Below are positions 48,890-60,476 of a DNA stretch of 64,000 nucleotides, in pieces. This DNA comes from Vitellaria paradoxa (taxonomy: Eukaryota; Streptophyta; Magnoliopsida; Ericales; Sapotaceae): the NCBI GenBank assembly GCA_019916065.1, contig CM034238.1, positions 5,560,363-5,624,362 on the forward strand, given 5' to 3'. Each line of letters opens with the position of its first letter. Within the stretch, counting starts at the first letter, position 1. Both the position numbers and the translations under genes were made by a program. Under the pieces are notes generated by a model. It was not told the DNA's origin, ran no database searches, and saw only the letters and a program-made list of their open reading frames with translations.

Positions 48890-51800
48890 ATAATCACTAG
48901 GAAGAGTTTAAATTCAATAAGCTCTGTTAAGCAAAATCCAGCTTTGAGTCCAATAAATATACTACTCCATTTAACAACATTTTTATTTTTTATTTTTTTT
49001 GTTTATGTTTTCAAAATTTTATAAATTGGTAATAGAAACATATTTGTTAAATTTGTTTATATTTTTTAGTTTCGAAAAAAATAAAAATTTAAACAGAAAA
49101 ATGTAAGGAAAAAATGTATTTTCACTCTATTTTTTTCTACTCTATTTTTTTCTATTGTAAACATTTTGTCAATTTTAATATTTTGTCAATTTTTTGTTAC
49201 ATCATATTAAAACAAATTATTTTATTCAAATATTTTATTAAACTAAAATTATTTTTAATAAATAATATAATTAAATTAAATTAATATGTAATATATATTA
49301 TAATTTATTTCTAGTAAATAATTAAACTAGTTAATTTAATTGATAGGAAATATATATTATTAAATTATTTTTAATAAATATTATAATTAAATTATTTAAT
49401 TTAATTTAATAATTAATTTAAAGTAATTAATTTAACTATTAAATATATTTTATTAAAATATTTTTAATAAATATCATAATTAAATTAAATTAATTTAATA
49501 TTTAATTTAATTTATTTAATGTGAAATATATTTTATTAAAATATTTTTAATAAATATCATAAGTAAATTATAATTAGTATATTTTATATTTACCAGATTA
49601 AATGATATAATACTTATATTTTATTCAATTGTTTTTAATAAATAATATAATTAAATTAAATTAATATGAAATATATTTATTAAATTGAATTAATTTTATA
49701 AAAACTAATAAAATTAAATATTTTATAAAAATTAAAAATTAAAAATTTTAAATAAAATTATATTTCTAAACACAGTTTTAATTATCATTTAAAAATAGGG
49801 CAACAAAAAATAAAAAATAAAAAATATAAACATATAAACTAAACAAAAAAATCACAGCCTTACCGGGCCTCAAATATTAAGTACTTTGGAACACAATAGA
49901 TGAATTGCATTTCAAAATCTCATGAGAGCATTTTGTCCGTTGAACGATGAAGCAGAGTTGAACTTTTTTTTTTGGGGGGGGGGGGGGGGGGGTGTTAGCA
50001 CTTGGCACAAAAGCTTGATTTAAATCCTTTGAAATCATACGTGAACCAATATGCAGAAGCAGAGAGAAACCCGTACCGGCTACCAACAAAACATAACATC
50101 CGAATGGCCTTGCGCTGGCTTGTCCAGGGCTGCCAGTCAGGGGACTCGCTGGTGTTCCATTTTTCAGGTCATGGCTCACAGGTGCCTGACCGTGATGGTG
50201 ATGAGGATGATGGTCTTGATGAATCACTATGCCCGGTTGATTATGAGACTGAGGGAAAGATATTGGATGATGAGATCAATGCCACCATAGTAAGGCCGCT
50301 AGCCCATGGAGCCATACTCCACGCCATAATTGATACTTGCGCCAGCGGAACTTTTCTAGACCTGCCATACATGTGCAGGATGAACCAGTCAGTGATTTGT
50401 GTTTTCATTTGAATAATTAAGCACAAATTTCTTTCACACCTTATATTCTGAACCAAAAAAATAAAAATAAAAAATCTTAAAATCTTAAGAATTGTTCTTC
50501 TCAAGCAGGCAAGGATACTATGCATGGCAACCTCGCACTTCAGCTTTTTATAAAGGCACAAGTGGTGGCACAGCGCTCTGCTTTAGTGCTTGTGATGATC
50601 ATGAGACCTCTATTGACACAACGGTTAGTACTCGTTTCCGCTCTCAATAGCTACATGTTGATATTGGCATAACATGTACGATAATATCTATAAATAATCT
50701 ATCTAGAGAAGGTAATGAATGGAGATTAGTCATCCCCAGATTATGTCCACTGCACACGCCAGCTTATGTCGACTTTGGTGAACCAGCGTCTATCCAAACA
50801 AAGGTTAACCATGCTTGTCCAGAAAATATCTTAGGACATAAAATGCTCCAACATATGTTGATCATAATTGTCAAAGAAAGAACAAGCACAGGACTTAATA
50901 GTGGTTAAGTCATCTATTGAACTTCAAAGATGCAATAACAGGAGTTTGTCCATTAATGCAAGGTGGATCATAATATTAGTAAGTTAAAGCACCAAGCAAG
51001 TAGGTAAATTCTAAAAGAAAAGAGGAAAAATAAACCTGAAGGTAAACTGTGAAATAATTACTGAATTTGTATACTTATTTTACCGCCTCCTAGAAGTTAT
51101 TCTAATCACCATGAGAACCTCCTAATACTACTTTAAATAGGCATCTTGGCACAATTACTAGAAAACATGACCATGTAGTAATATCATTTGTAATTAGGAA
51201 AGATAGACTGTGAAAGAAATTATTTGAAACTACGGAGATAATTATATAATTTAATGGGCAACACTATTCATTAGGGGGCCGGAGAAATGAAAATTTCACA
51301 CATTTTGTGATGTTGACAAAGACGGATGATAACGGGCACGATTTTAAATTAAAAATACAATAAGATCAAGTCCCTTAATTTTCTTAGAAAATTCAGGATC
51401 CTTTTGGATTTAAGGTCTTCACCATTCACCATGTTAATATTGGTGATCTCCTCAAAATTCAAGGTATGAGTAGTGGGTCATGAGGTTAGAGGCTCAACAC
51501 CAAGCATGCATCTTTAAACAAAATGTATTGTACTCGGGATTTTAAATATTAATAAAACAAAGGCAAGGGTCATCTATATCCAACCATAATACTTACTTAG
51601 TACCCACATGACTTCTACAGGTTTTCACAAGCAACACCACAGCTGGTGCAATGACCTATAGCTTCATTCAAGCTGTGCAAAATGAACGTGGGTTGACATA
51701 TAGCCGCTTACTTCATTCTATACGTGCTCAAATTTGTGAGTTGCACAAACGTATTTATGGTCCCTATGCACCTATATCGCAGGTATGTTTCTCTGGAAAT

Positions 51801-53082
51801 TTTATACCTTACTCCTTAAACTAGTTCATATGATAAGAGTAGATATTGGATTCGATGCGTACAAGTAAATTGATTTTGATAGTGGTAATGGATGATTACA
51901 TTTATTTACAGCATTAATTGAAGCATTATTTAGACACAAAATATTTAAAAAGGAAAAAAGAACCTTTAAAAAAAAAAAACTACTCCACAACTAAAACTTA
52001 TTGATCATGCCAGAAACTGACATTTAGGAGTCAACTCAATGCCGCTCAATCCCAACAAGTTAGAGCAGGCAGATGCATCGCAATCTACAATGTGTAAAGC
52101 CATGCCCAAATTCAAGGCAATCATGACCTCTCTCACAATTGTAAAATAACTCTTACAACGAATTTTTGGAACACAAGATGGCTAGTAAACCGTTATTGAA
52201 TTTTTTAACTCTCCTATAAACTCATAAAACGATTATATTGACAAAAGAAACTCCTGAAGATATTTATTCACAGATCAGATCATCTTCTTATGAGCCTACC
52301 ACACAAAAATGTGCTCAGACGAAAAGAAGAGCAAGAATTTCATATTTAACTCGTAAACCTTTGTCTAATAAATTTTAAGCTTAATTTGAACACTAATGTC
52401 CATTAAAGATTAGGTTTATAAACTGCTGCTATGTTCATCTGTGTTAACTTACTGAAGTTGAAAGCAATTTGAAAACCTTAGAATTTAGTAAGCATTGCCT
52501 ACAATAGTAGTTTATGAATTTTTAAAGTGGGTTAGGTTATGTTATTGAGTCGTTACAATTGATCACAATTAGGAGTAGAATGCTTTCAACAATGAAAAGA
52601 GTATAAATTTCCTACTACAAGTACTAGTCACTATAACGATTGGAGTACTCCAGTGAGTTCAGGTAGCTCATATATATCAAGAAAAGGAGCAGCAACTTTT
52701 AGGATAAGAAATTGAGGGACTGATCCTCCCCTCCCCGCCCCCCCAAAAAAAAACACACACACAAACACATGAGAAAAAAGAGAGAGAGAGAGAGAGGGAG
52801 GGAGGGGGGAAGAGAGAGAACTAGTCAAGGAATCTAATTCTTCTTACATATATTTCTATTTTTTTTCTCATTTGTCTTCTTTTATTTATTCTCTACTTAA
52901 ATAATAGCAAGCTTAGTACTGAAAACTAAATACTAAACTTTTAAACCTCTCCCTTACCTCTGGCCTTCAACAAAATCATCAAAACCCCAGAAATACCTGC
53001 TTGAAGACTTGGGAACGAAATTCTGTTGCAATTTCAGGAACCTATTAACGTACTATCTTACAAGTAAAGCAAATTCAACCTC

Positions 53083-53122
<40 letters not shown>

Positions 53123-53978
53123 AAACCCTTGGAACCTTCTTTCAACTATTTCAAACAGTAATTTAAAGACTTTCAAAGAAACTTAGCCTGCCACAAAACC
53201 AATTATAGGCGGCAATATGTTGGATTCCCAGTGCTATCTTGCATCAATTTGGCATGGAAGTTCGTAGAATTATGTTACCTCAGACTTACCCTCGATCATC
53301 AGCATCAAATAAGATGTGCATTACATCCTCAACCTTCTTTCCTTTTGGCCCTTAAATTGGAACAAACATCATACCACAGGATTGTTTTATTTTTTATTTC
53401 ATTGAGTGCTAAACCACCGAAGTTAAGAAACTATTATCAACTTAAGTTGAAACGAAAATTGGCTCCAAATATCATTTTTTTTTTTTTTTTGGTGGGGGGA
53501 GGGGCGAGGGGTAAGAAGTTCAGATCTCCTTATTTTTCAAAGAAAGGATAATCTAGCGCACAAAGCTCCAACATATGAGGGATTTAGGGAAGGGCCATGT
53601 ATGCAATCTTACTCAGGAACTAGATAGATGATTTTTGACTATCGAACTAACTTCCAAGTCACAAAAGAGCAATATTACTGTTACACTAAGGCCGACCATC
53701 TTATTTCCATAGAAGCAAAACATTATTTGCCGTTTTTTTTCTTTTTCCCCAAAAAATGTTGACTGCATATGGACCTAATAATTGGTAAGAACCTTCATTA
53801 TAGTATGCATGAACATTCTGAATAATTGGTTAGATTTGAAGACAATTAAATCCTTCTATACCCTTCATATGAGTAATTTTCCTAAGCTGACTCTAATACC
53901 AGGCTTTACTTTTTGTAGGTGCCTCAACTCTCCTCTACAGAGGCATTTGACATTCATTCAAAACTATTTGTGGTATAG
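48385..53978 (+). CDS. Type I metacaspase C (5 exons)
   Basis: Exons: 48385-48856, 50057-50387, 50509-50623, 51621-51782 and 53919-53978. They join in frame to 379 residues. The N-terminus has a compact LSD1-like finger (VRCNCGLLLRAPPG, TVRCSGC) with C-x-C rather than C-x2-C in the first pair. It is followed by a prodomain rich in tyrosine, asparagine, glycine and proline with a near-repeat (SSYGNHSYPNYNPRRYG). Catalytic His is H196 (FHFSGHGSQ) and Cys is C252 in IIDTCASGTF, where the family usually has DACHSG. CRMNQQGYYAW leads into KGTSGGTALCFSAC and TTAGAMTYSFIQAV. The last exon encodes VPQLSSTEAFDI and a stop. It is more diverged from A and B than these are from each other. Intron 4 is 2.1 kb. 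Expected to be a cytosolic Arg/Lys-specific protease. Confidence 0.85.
49160..49860. repeat. AT-rich element in intron 1 of metacaspase C (reverse copy)
   Basis: Reverse-complement relative of 37370-37810. For example 'gattaaatgatataatactt' near 49600 mirrors the sequence near 37600. Non-coding. Confidence 0.6.
49974..49992. repeat. 19-G homopolymer upstream of exon 2 of metacaspase C
   Basis: A pure G run follows a T run and lies 64 bases before the exon 2 start at 50057. It echoes the 25-G run before exon 3 of copy B. Confidence 0.8.
51783..53918. other. Intron 4 of metacaspase C (2.1 kb)
   Basis: Bounded by GT at 51783 and AG at 53917-53918. It contains a GA tract near 52774-52800, an (ATT)n tract at about 53087-53121, and a T run followed by a G-rich stretch near 53468-53500. 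No coding sequence is recognised inside it. Confidence 0.6.
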
Positions 53979-55462
53979 AGAGTACATACAACCAAGTTCT
54001 AGCCGAGTTAGTTACACCAATAAAAGTAATAAATGTCATTGGCTAAAATCTTGTTCTCAGTTTGAACTACTGCAATTTCTTCTTTTACTTCTATAATACT
54101 ACGAGCAACTAACTTTGAATTCAATAAAACTAGATGTTGAGGAACACACGATGCATGTGCAACTCATTTGTCTAATTAATATCTGTCTAGGTAAATAAAG
54201 AAACCCCAAAGGCCAATCTACTTCCTTATAAACAAACCCAAGTGGGCGATCATGCATAAAGCAAAAAGACCAACAATATGTCCATGTCAACCTCTCTTCT
54301 TTTTCTCACTCAAGCCATGCACAGAGCTTTTACTCTAACCCCCAAAGGCCATTCTACTTCATACATATGTATATGCATTGGTGTATCTATAAACAAACCC
54401 AAACGGAATCCATCATTTGATAAGTCCAAGGCATTTGTGGATTACAACTGTCAAACAGATATTTAAAAAAGGGAGGGGGAGAAACAGAGATTGCGAAAAC
54501 AAAGATATGATGAAAGAAATTACCAAAAAAAGAAAGATATGATGAAAGAAATTTTAAAAAGAAAGATTCTAAAGACTGAAGAAGTTTAGGAGAGAACTGC
54601 TTATGAGAGACAAACCCAGATTTCAACATCCACTTCAACTTGCTGAGCAAAATTGTAAAATCAGGGTTGATTTTTCTCCTCTTCTGCATCGTGATATCAA
54701 GGTTGTTTATTAAAATCAAGATTCTATCTAAAATCGATGGACGCTATAAAAAATCTAATTGTAAAATTGTAAGATTTTACATAAGACCTATCATATAAAA
54801 ATATAGTCTATTATAATATAATTTCTTCGTCTAAAACTTTAAAATTTTATTTTTTTAGCAAATGAAAAAATTGTTAATAAGAGAACGAAGTAAAAATATG
54901 TATCAAAAAAATGTCATATACAAAATCCTCCTCTATTTATTAAAAAAAAAAAACCCTCAACAAAGCTCACACAAGATTCTATGAACGGTTCTATAACTTT
55001 TTTACCCAACTATACAATTAAAACCTTTCAAGTGTTTGGTGTGATTTGTACAATTGACATTAAAATATTAACTTTTCATTTTAATCTAATTTTGTAACAT
55101 TTTATTATAAGTCACTCAGTTTCCATCCTAACTACTACATTTAATTTATGGTAGTTAATTTGGTAAAACAACGTACATGGTTCTCAACTAGTATGGTATA
55201 GGAAAGAGTAATGTTACACAATCATAAAAATCTATCAAACAAAGTAACAAGTGAAACACTTGTGGCCTATCACTTGGAAACAAAAAAACCCATAGAAATA
55301 TATTTTGATTAAAATCCATAAAAATCTTTTTTGTTTAACAAAATTACACAAAAAGCTCTTAATTTTTTTAAATCGGAAAAAAAATTCTGTAAAATCGAGA
55401 TTTTATATATTTTATCCACATTAAGATTTTTTATGTGATTTAACAAATTTTCCTACCCTAAC
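53979..55462. other. 3' flank of metacaspase C and intergenic DNA
   Basis: No gene is recognised. A local imperfect repeat, 'ccccaaaggcca...ctactt' followed by 'ataaacaaacccaa', occurs near 54204-54241 and again near 54340-54402. Confidence 0.45.
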
Positions 55463-56339
55463 ATTGTAAAATGGTTAGATTTTAAAGTTTAAGTCAAGAT
55501 TTTAACAATCTTGATGATATCAATCAGCAATACTGTGATTGTTGATCCGTAATCAGTGACAGAATACTGAAACTAGCCCTCGAAAACTTGATGCTTTTAG
55601 CAAGCGAATGATGTTTGAGTTGGCTTAGAACATGACCCCATCTAAAATTCTTTGTTTCCACTTATAATACGCTTTCGTCGAATGAAGAATGATAAAACGA
55701 AAGTAGGTAAAACAAAATTTTAGAAGGACAACTTAAATAGTGTTAAAAATTGACAATGCTTCACCCTTAGTTAGACATCCACTGGTGTTCCCCTTTATGT
55801 ATGATTGCAAAGATTATCATGCATCATATGCTGGAGAACCTTATTCAACAAGACTTCCAAGTGGAAGTTAGTGCATGGAAGCTGCCTTTTCTATCCCAGA
55901 AAAAACATTATCAGATAAAGAAAAATCACTGCTCGCCCAATGGCTGAAGTACAAAATTCTTACAACTCAACCTCACAGGCTTCTTCAGGAGACTGAGCTA
56001 TAAGCCTCAATGGCTAATTGGCTAATCAAAGCCTACTAAATAATCCCAATGCAGGACAATTTGCAATTTTTAAGTTACGTGGTTCCTTAATAAGACAAAT
56101 CAGAATCCACATACATTGGATGTGTTCATTTCCTTTCTTTTTTTTTTTTTTCTCTGATTGAATACTTATAATTTACCAGTAAACTTTTAATTCATACTCG
56201 GACAGGAGTACCTACTTTATTATGAAATTATCCCAAATGAACGTCAAATTTGCGATAGCGGCATCCATGATTTTAGAATTATGATTTATAAGACATCACC
56301 GGACGCGATGAATCACATTAGAAGCGTCGCATGAAATAA

Positions 56340-57478
56340 TTTTTCCTCCTTAAAAAAAGCCCAAGTGGCGTCCGGACATTGCCTGGGAAAAGGCCAACCC
56401 GCCAGACTATGCATCGTAGAGTTCGGACGGTCCTGGGCGGTGACGAAAAACAGCTTGATTTTGCCCAGAATTCAACAACGGAACACTAAAAATATCAAAC
56501 TACCGTCTCAAAATTAAATCCAGAAAGAGGTCTATATACTCTAAATCCCTAAAACAAATACTACCTCTCCACAATTACACGCATAACATACTCATCTACA
56601 TGTATGTGTGTTGGAATTAATTAATATTTAATTCTCATAATTATTTCCTAATTAAAGTGGTCTATATAAGAATCTAAATTTGATAAGTAATTATTTAGAA
56701 AGTTATTATTGGTAGAAGATTATGAGTTATTTTTCTAACCATATCCTACTTTGATGGACGGTAGAGATTAAATGACTACTTAGAAAATTAGGTCCTCTCT
56801 CTCCCTATAAATAGTGAATGAATTCTATCAATTCATACACATTAAAATTACAACACATTAGGGTTTATAGGGTAAGAAGGAGAAACCCTAGTTTCCAAAA
56901 AAGTTTTATTTTGTTGAAGGAGAAGATTCAAGAACAATAATTTTGAAGTAGTTTTCGCATTCAGATTTTTAAAGCAATGATTTAAGATATGTGTTCTTAA
57001 TTATATTATGTAAGTAGGCAAAATATGTGAATATCATAAAAATAAAAATTTTAAATATTTAATTAAATATTATGTGTTAATTTAATTATAAACTTACAGC
57101 ATGAACCTTTCAAATTCAACAATGATGGATTCTAGAGATAGATTCAAACATAATAATCTCAATTCCCAACACATCGTATGTCTAGTAACCAAGATCGAAT
57201 CAAAGGATACATGTACAAATTTAAAATCAAAATAAAAAGTTCTTCATCCTATCTTATCTAGTAGTGAGGGTAAAAATCCAAAAATCTGAAAAATATGCCT
57301 GAATTTTTTCCTTTGTTTTTTCAAACTCTCTTCGTCCTCCTTCCTCATTTCTTCCTCTTATTTTTCCTTCCCCGAATGCTCCTTCCCCCTCAATGTTGTT
57401 TAGTAACATTCAAAACTAACATCAAATCAATGGTCTAGAAACTGGGCTGCGGAATCGGTGTCTCTCCCTCCCTGCCAT
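56340..57478 (-). pseudogene. Unrecognised minus-strand gene remnant, unit 1 copy
   Basis: Read on the minus strand, an ATG at 57478 gives MAGRERHRFRSPVSRPLI. A charged stretch follows, broken by TAA at 57358-57360 and ending at a GC instead of a GT donor near 57297-57298. Further down, IKLFFVTAQDRPNSTMHSL lies near 56400-56460. The solo LTR at 56607-57098 interrupts it. Family unknown. The stop, donor change and insertion make it a likely dead copy of the sequence at 60477-61094. Confidence 0.35.
56607..57098 (+). mobile_element. Solo LTR
   Basis: A 492 bp element beginning TGTGTTGGAATTAA and ending AACTTACA. It is flanked by GTATG (56602-56606) and GCATG (57099-57103), an almost perfect 5 bp target duplication. 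It is absent from the same place in the second duplication unit (about 60704), which shows the empty site. It holds a TATAAATA at 56806-56813, consistent with an LTR promoter. No internal region or second LTR is present. Confidence 0.8.
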
Positions 57479-58030
57479 TAAATCAAAACGAGGGAGGCGG
57501 GCATAAATGGTGTCGTTAGTTCGACAATCACTCACATTAGAATTATTGGATTAAAATTAACAGATTAATTATATTTACATATTTTTCAATTAAAATTTTA
57601 TAAATATTTTTTAACCGTTGAGTTTTAATTTAAGACTCAGGTTGAGTTATTATTAAATTAATATTAAATTTAACGTTAACACAAATCAAATTTGGAAGTT
57701 GACAATAATTTGTAATTAGAACTAGTAATTTTAAATTCAATGATTTAAATATATTTATATTTATTTTAAATTAAAATTAAATAGACACATTTAAATTTTA
57801 TTAAATTTTAATTCAACTATTGCTAACTAACTATAACGAAGCTCACATAACTAAATTATGCAGACCTCCTCCTTTTGCGTTAAATCATGCGGTGTCACAG
57901 CAGACCGACCATTCAAACAGTTAGGACAATTTTGATTGTTTGTTAATTCTCGAATTGATTTGTGTGGCTTGAACTATGCTGGAAGGAATTGGCTTCATTT
58001 CGCTTCAATCTCTAGACCCTTTAATGACTT

Positions 58031-58033
<3 letters not shown>

Positions 58034-58103
<70 letters not shown>
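58034..58103. repeat. CT microsatellite, 35 units (unit 1)
   Basis: A pure 70 bp CT run. The equivalent tract in unit 2 is 61651-61666 with only 8 units. Confidence 0.9.
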
Positions 58104-58106
<3 letters not shown>

Positions 58107-58436
58107 GATGTCCCATTCACATCTGGTAAGCGTTTTGGGCTTCGGATAATGGGACATCCAATGAAAAAGAGGAACCAAAGTCTACGTGTTATTCTAACAC
58201 GGATGTCTTTGAAGGAGGGGCGGCCGTAATATTAATTTTTAAATTATTGAATTAAAATTTAATAATTTTTAACATATTTATGTATGTTTTAATTAAAAAA
58301 ATATATTAATGTAGAGTAATTAAATTTTAATTCACCAGTTTAAAAAGGTGATGTTACGAAACTGATATTAACCTAATGTAAGCCCCTAAAATTTAAGATC
58401 TTTTATGTACCAAATGAAATCGAGCAAATTTCTTAA

Positions 58437-58522
58437 CATTTTGTTTAAAATGATAAATTAGATAAAATTTTATTTTATTTGATGAGAATTTTTATTAATT
58501 TTTATATTTTAAATTAAAATAA
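58437..58522. mobile_element. Truncated MITE at the duplication junction
   Basis: The first ~85 bases of the CACTTTGTTTGGAA-type element (complete relatives at 37859-38405 and 62152-62570). It breaks off in 'aaattaaaataaaatgg', exactly where unit 2 starts. The duplication breakpoint therefore lies inside this element. Confidence 0.6.
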
Positions 58523-58574
58523 AATGGTAAAATGGTAAGATTTTAAGATTTAAGTCAAGATTTTAACAACCTTG

Positions 58575-59266
58575 GGACCCAATTGGATGGTGCTAAAATT
58601 TTAGGGGATAAGTTTTAAAGGATGTATAAGATAAGAGGATGTATTATTTTTAGAAGGTTGGCCCACATTAATATGATGTTTATAAAGGGAGATAGCTTTG
58701 GACTTGGTTTGGATATTTTACAAATAAGAGGGGGTGAATGATGGAAAAAAGCAGTCAAATGACTCTTGCCTTTGTAGTGTCCCAAACTTGATTACCCATT
58801 AAATTAAATATTAAATTACAAAACCCACTCTATTTAATTATTTTTGGACAATTTGAAGTTATATTATTTATTTTCTTGAAAATTTAATTTTTTATAAATT
58901 TATTTAAACAATTTTTTTTAAATATGTACTTTTGAATAGTTCGTTATTATCTAATTTTATTTTTAATTATATTTATTTTGATTTGTTAACCTATTTATTA
59001 TTTTTTTACTAGCATTATATTTATTTTGATTAAGTTAATAAGGACTAAAAACGTAAAAAAACAAGAGCCATTCCCTGCATATATCTTGGTTAAGGTCAAG
59101 GTGCCCAAATTTTATCTGGGAGACCGCGAGGGGGTGAAAAGTGAAGACCCATGATAACTTACGAGAGGATAAGTTTGGTTGTCAAATCATGACAAAGAGG
59201 TGGGACCGACTAGTTTGGCCAGATGAAATTTTTGGAAGGCAACTTCCCCTGCATCCAAGCGGGGCC
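58575..59266. mobile_element. Tourist/PIF-Harbinger-like non-autonomous element (copy 3)
   Basis: Same family as 525-1227. The left end is GGACCCAATTGGATG; the right end read in reverse is GGCCCCGCTTGGATG. The flanks are TTG on the left and TTA on the right. Unit 1 of the duplication shows the uninterrupted site near 55511 ('aatcttgatgat'), supporting a 3 bp target duplication with one later change. It is non-coding. Confidence 0.75.
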
Positions 59267-59316
59267 TTAATGATATCAATCAGCAATACTGTGATTGTTG
59301 ACCTGTAATCAATGAT

Positions 59317-59655
59317 TGTTAGATGTTGTCCCACATCAGCCCGAAGTAAAAATTACTTGTCCCTTATAAGAGATGGACGTCTTTCACTTTAACACCTAGG
59401 TTTTAAAGTTGAGGCCCCTACTCTTATGTGTTGTTAGATTTCTTTAACATGGTATCAGAGCGGGCTTTTAATTGGGCCTCACCATAGTCCACGCTAAGCC
59501 TATGTCCATGTGGGCTAGCGTGAGGGAGGTTGTTAGATGTTATCCCACATCGGCCCGAAGTAAAAATTACTTGTCCCTTATAAGAGATGGACGTCTCTCA
59601 CTTTAACACTTAAGTTTTAAGGTTGAAACCCCTACTCTTATGTGTTGTTGGATTT
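59317..59655 (+). mobile_element. TRIM (miniature LTR retrotransposon)
   Basis: Two direct repeats, 59317-59449 (133 bp) and 59531-59655 (125 bp), both start TGTTAGATGTT and match along almost their full length. Directly after the first comes TGGTATCAGAGC (59450-59461), the standard primer-binding site for initiator tRNA-Met. Directly before the second is a purine tract, 'gagggaggt'. The ~80 bp interior has no coding capacity. The second LTR lacks the last 8 bases (CTTTAACA) and no target duplication is seen, so its 3' end was lost. Unit 1 lacks the element. Confidence 0.85.
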
Positions 59656-60476
59656 AGAATACTGAAACAAGCCCTCGGAAACTTGATGCTTTTAGCAAGC
59701 GAATGATGTTTGAGTTGGCTTAGAACATGACCTCATCTAAAATTCTTTGTTTCCATTTATAATACAGTTTCGTCGAATGAAGAATAATAAAACGAAAGCA
59801 GGTAAAACAAAATTTTACGAGGATAACTTAAATAGTGTAAAAATTTGACAATGCTTCACCCTTAGTGAGACATCCATTGGTGTTCCCTTTTATGTATGAT
59901 TGTAAAGATTATCATCATATGCTAAAGAACCTTATTCAACAAGACTTCCAAGTGGAAGTTAGCACATGGAAGCTATCCCAGAAAAAAAATTATCAGATAA
60001 AGAAAAATCACTGCTCACCCAATGGTTGAAGTACAAAATTCTTATGACTCAACCTCACAGGCTTCTTCAGGAGACGGAGCTATAAGCCTCAATGGCTAAT
60101 TGGCTAGTCAAAGCCTACTAAATAATCCCAATGCAGGACAATTTGCAATTTGACTTTTAAGTTACGTGGCTTCTTAACAAGACAAATCAGCAGCCACTTA
60201 CATTAAATGTGTTCATCTCCCTTTTTTTTTAATTTTTTTCCTCCGATTGAATACTTATAATTTACCAGTAAACTCCTAATTCATACTCGAACAGTGGCAC
60301 CTATTTTATTTTGAAATTATCCCAAATGAACGTCAAATTCGTGATATCGGAATCCATGATTTTAGAATTATGATTTACAACACATCATCGAACGCGATGA
60401 ATCACATTAAAAATGTCACATGAAATAATTTTTCCTCCTCCTTAAAAAAAAAAAAAGCCTAAGTGGCGTCCGGCCA

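Larger units (their letters stand above)
55463..58522. repeat. Tandem duplication, unit 1
   Basis: Direct copy of 58523-62240. Shared words run in order through both units, for example 'gatatcaatcagcaatactg' (55516 and 59272), 'ggtgttcccctttatg', 'gacggtcctgggcggtgacg' and 'ggatgtcccattcacatctg'. Unit 1 alone carries a solo LTR (56607-57098) and a 35-unit CT tract. Unit 1 ends inside a truncated MITE, where unit 2 begins. Confidence 0.85.

Noticed and set aside
54278..54466. A short open frame with two near-repeats (ccaaaggcca...ataaacaaaccc).
   Set aside because: The repeat is local and non-coding in appearance. No motif or splice context supports a gene.
57936..58229. A 97-codon frame with a serine-leucine run (and its copy at 61593-61811).
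   Set aside because: The run is the CT microsatellite read as protein. The flanking similarity between units is explained by the duplication.
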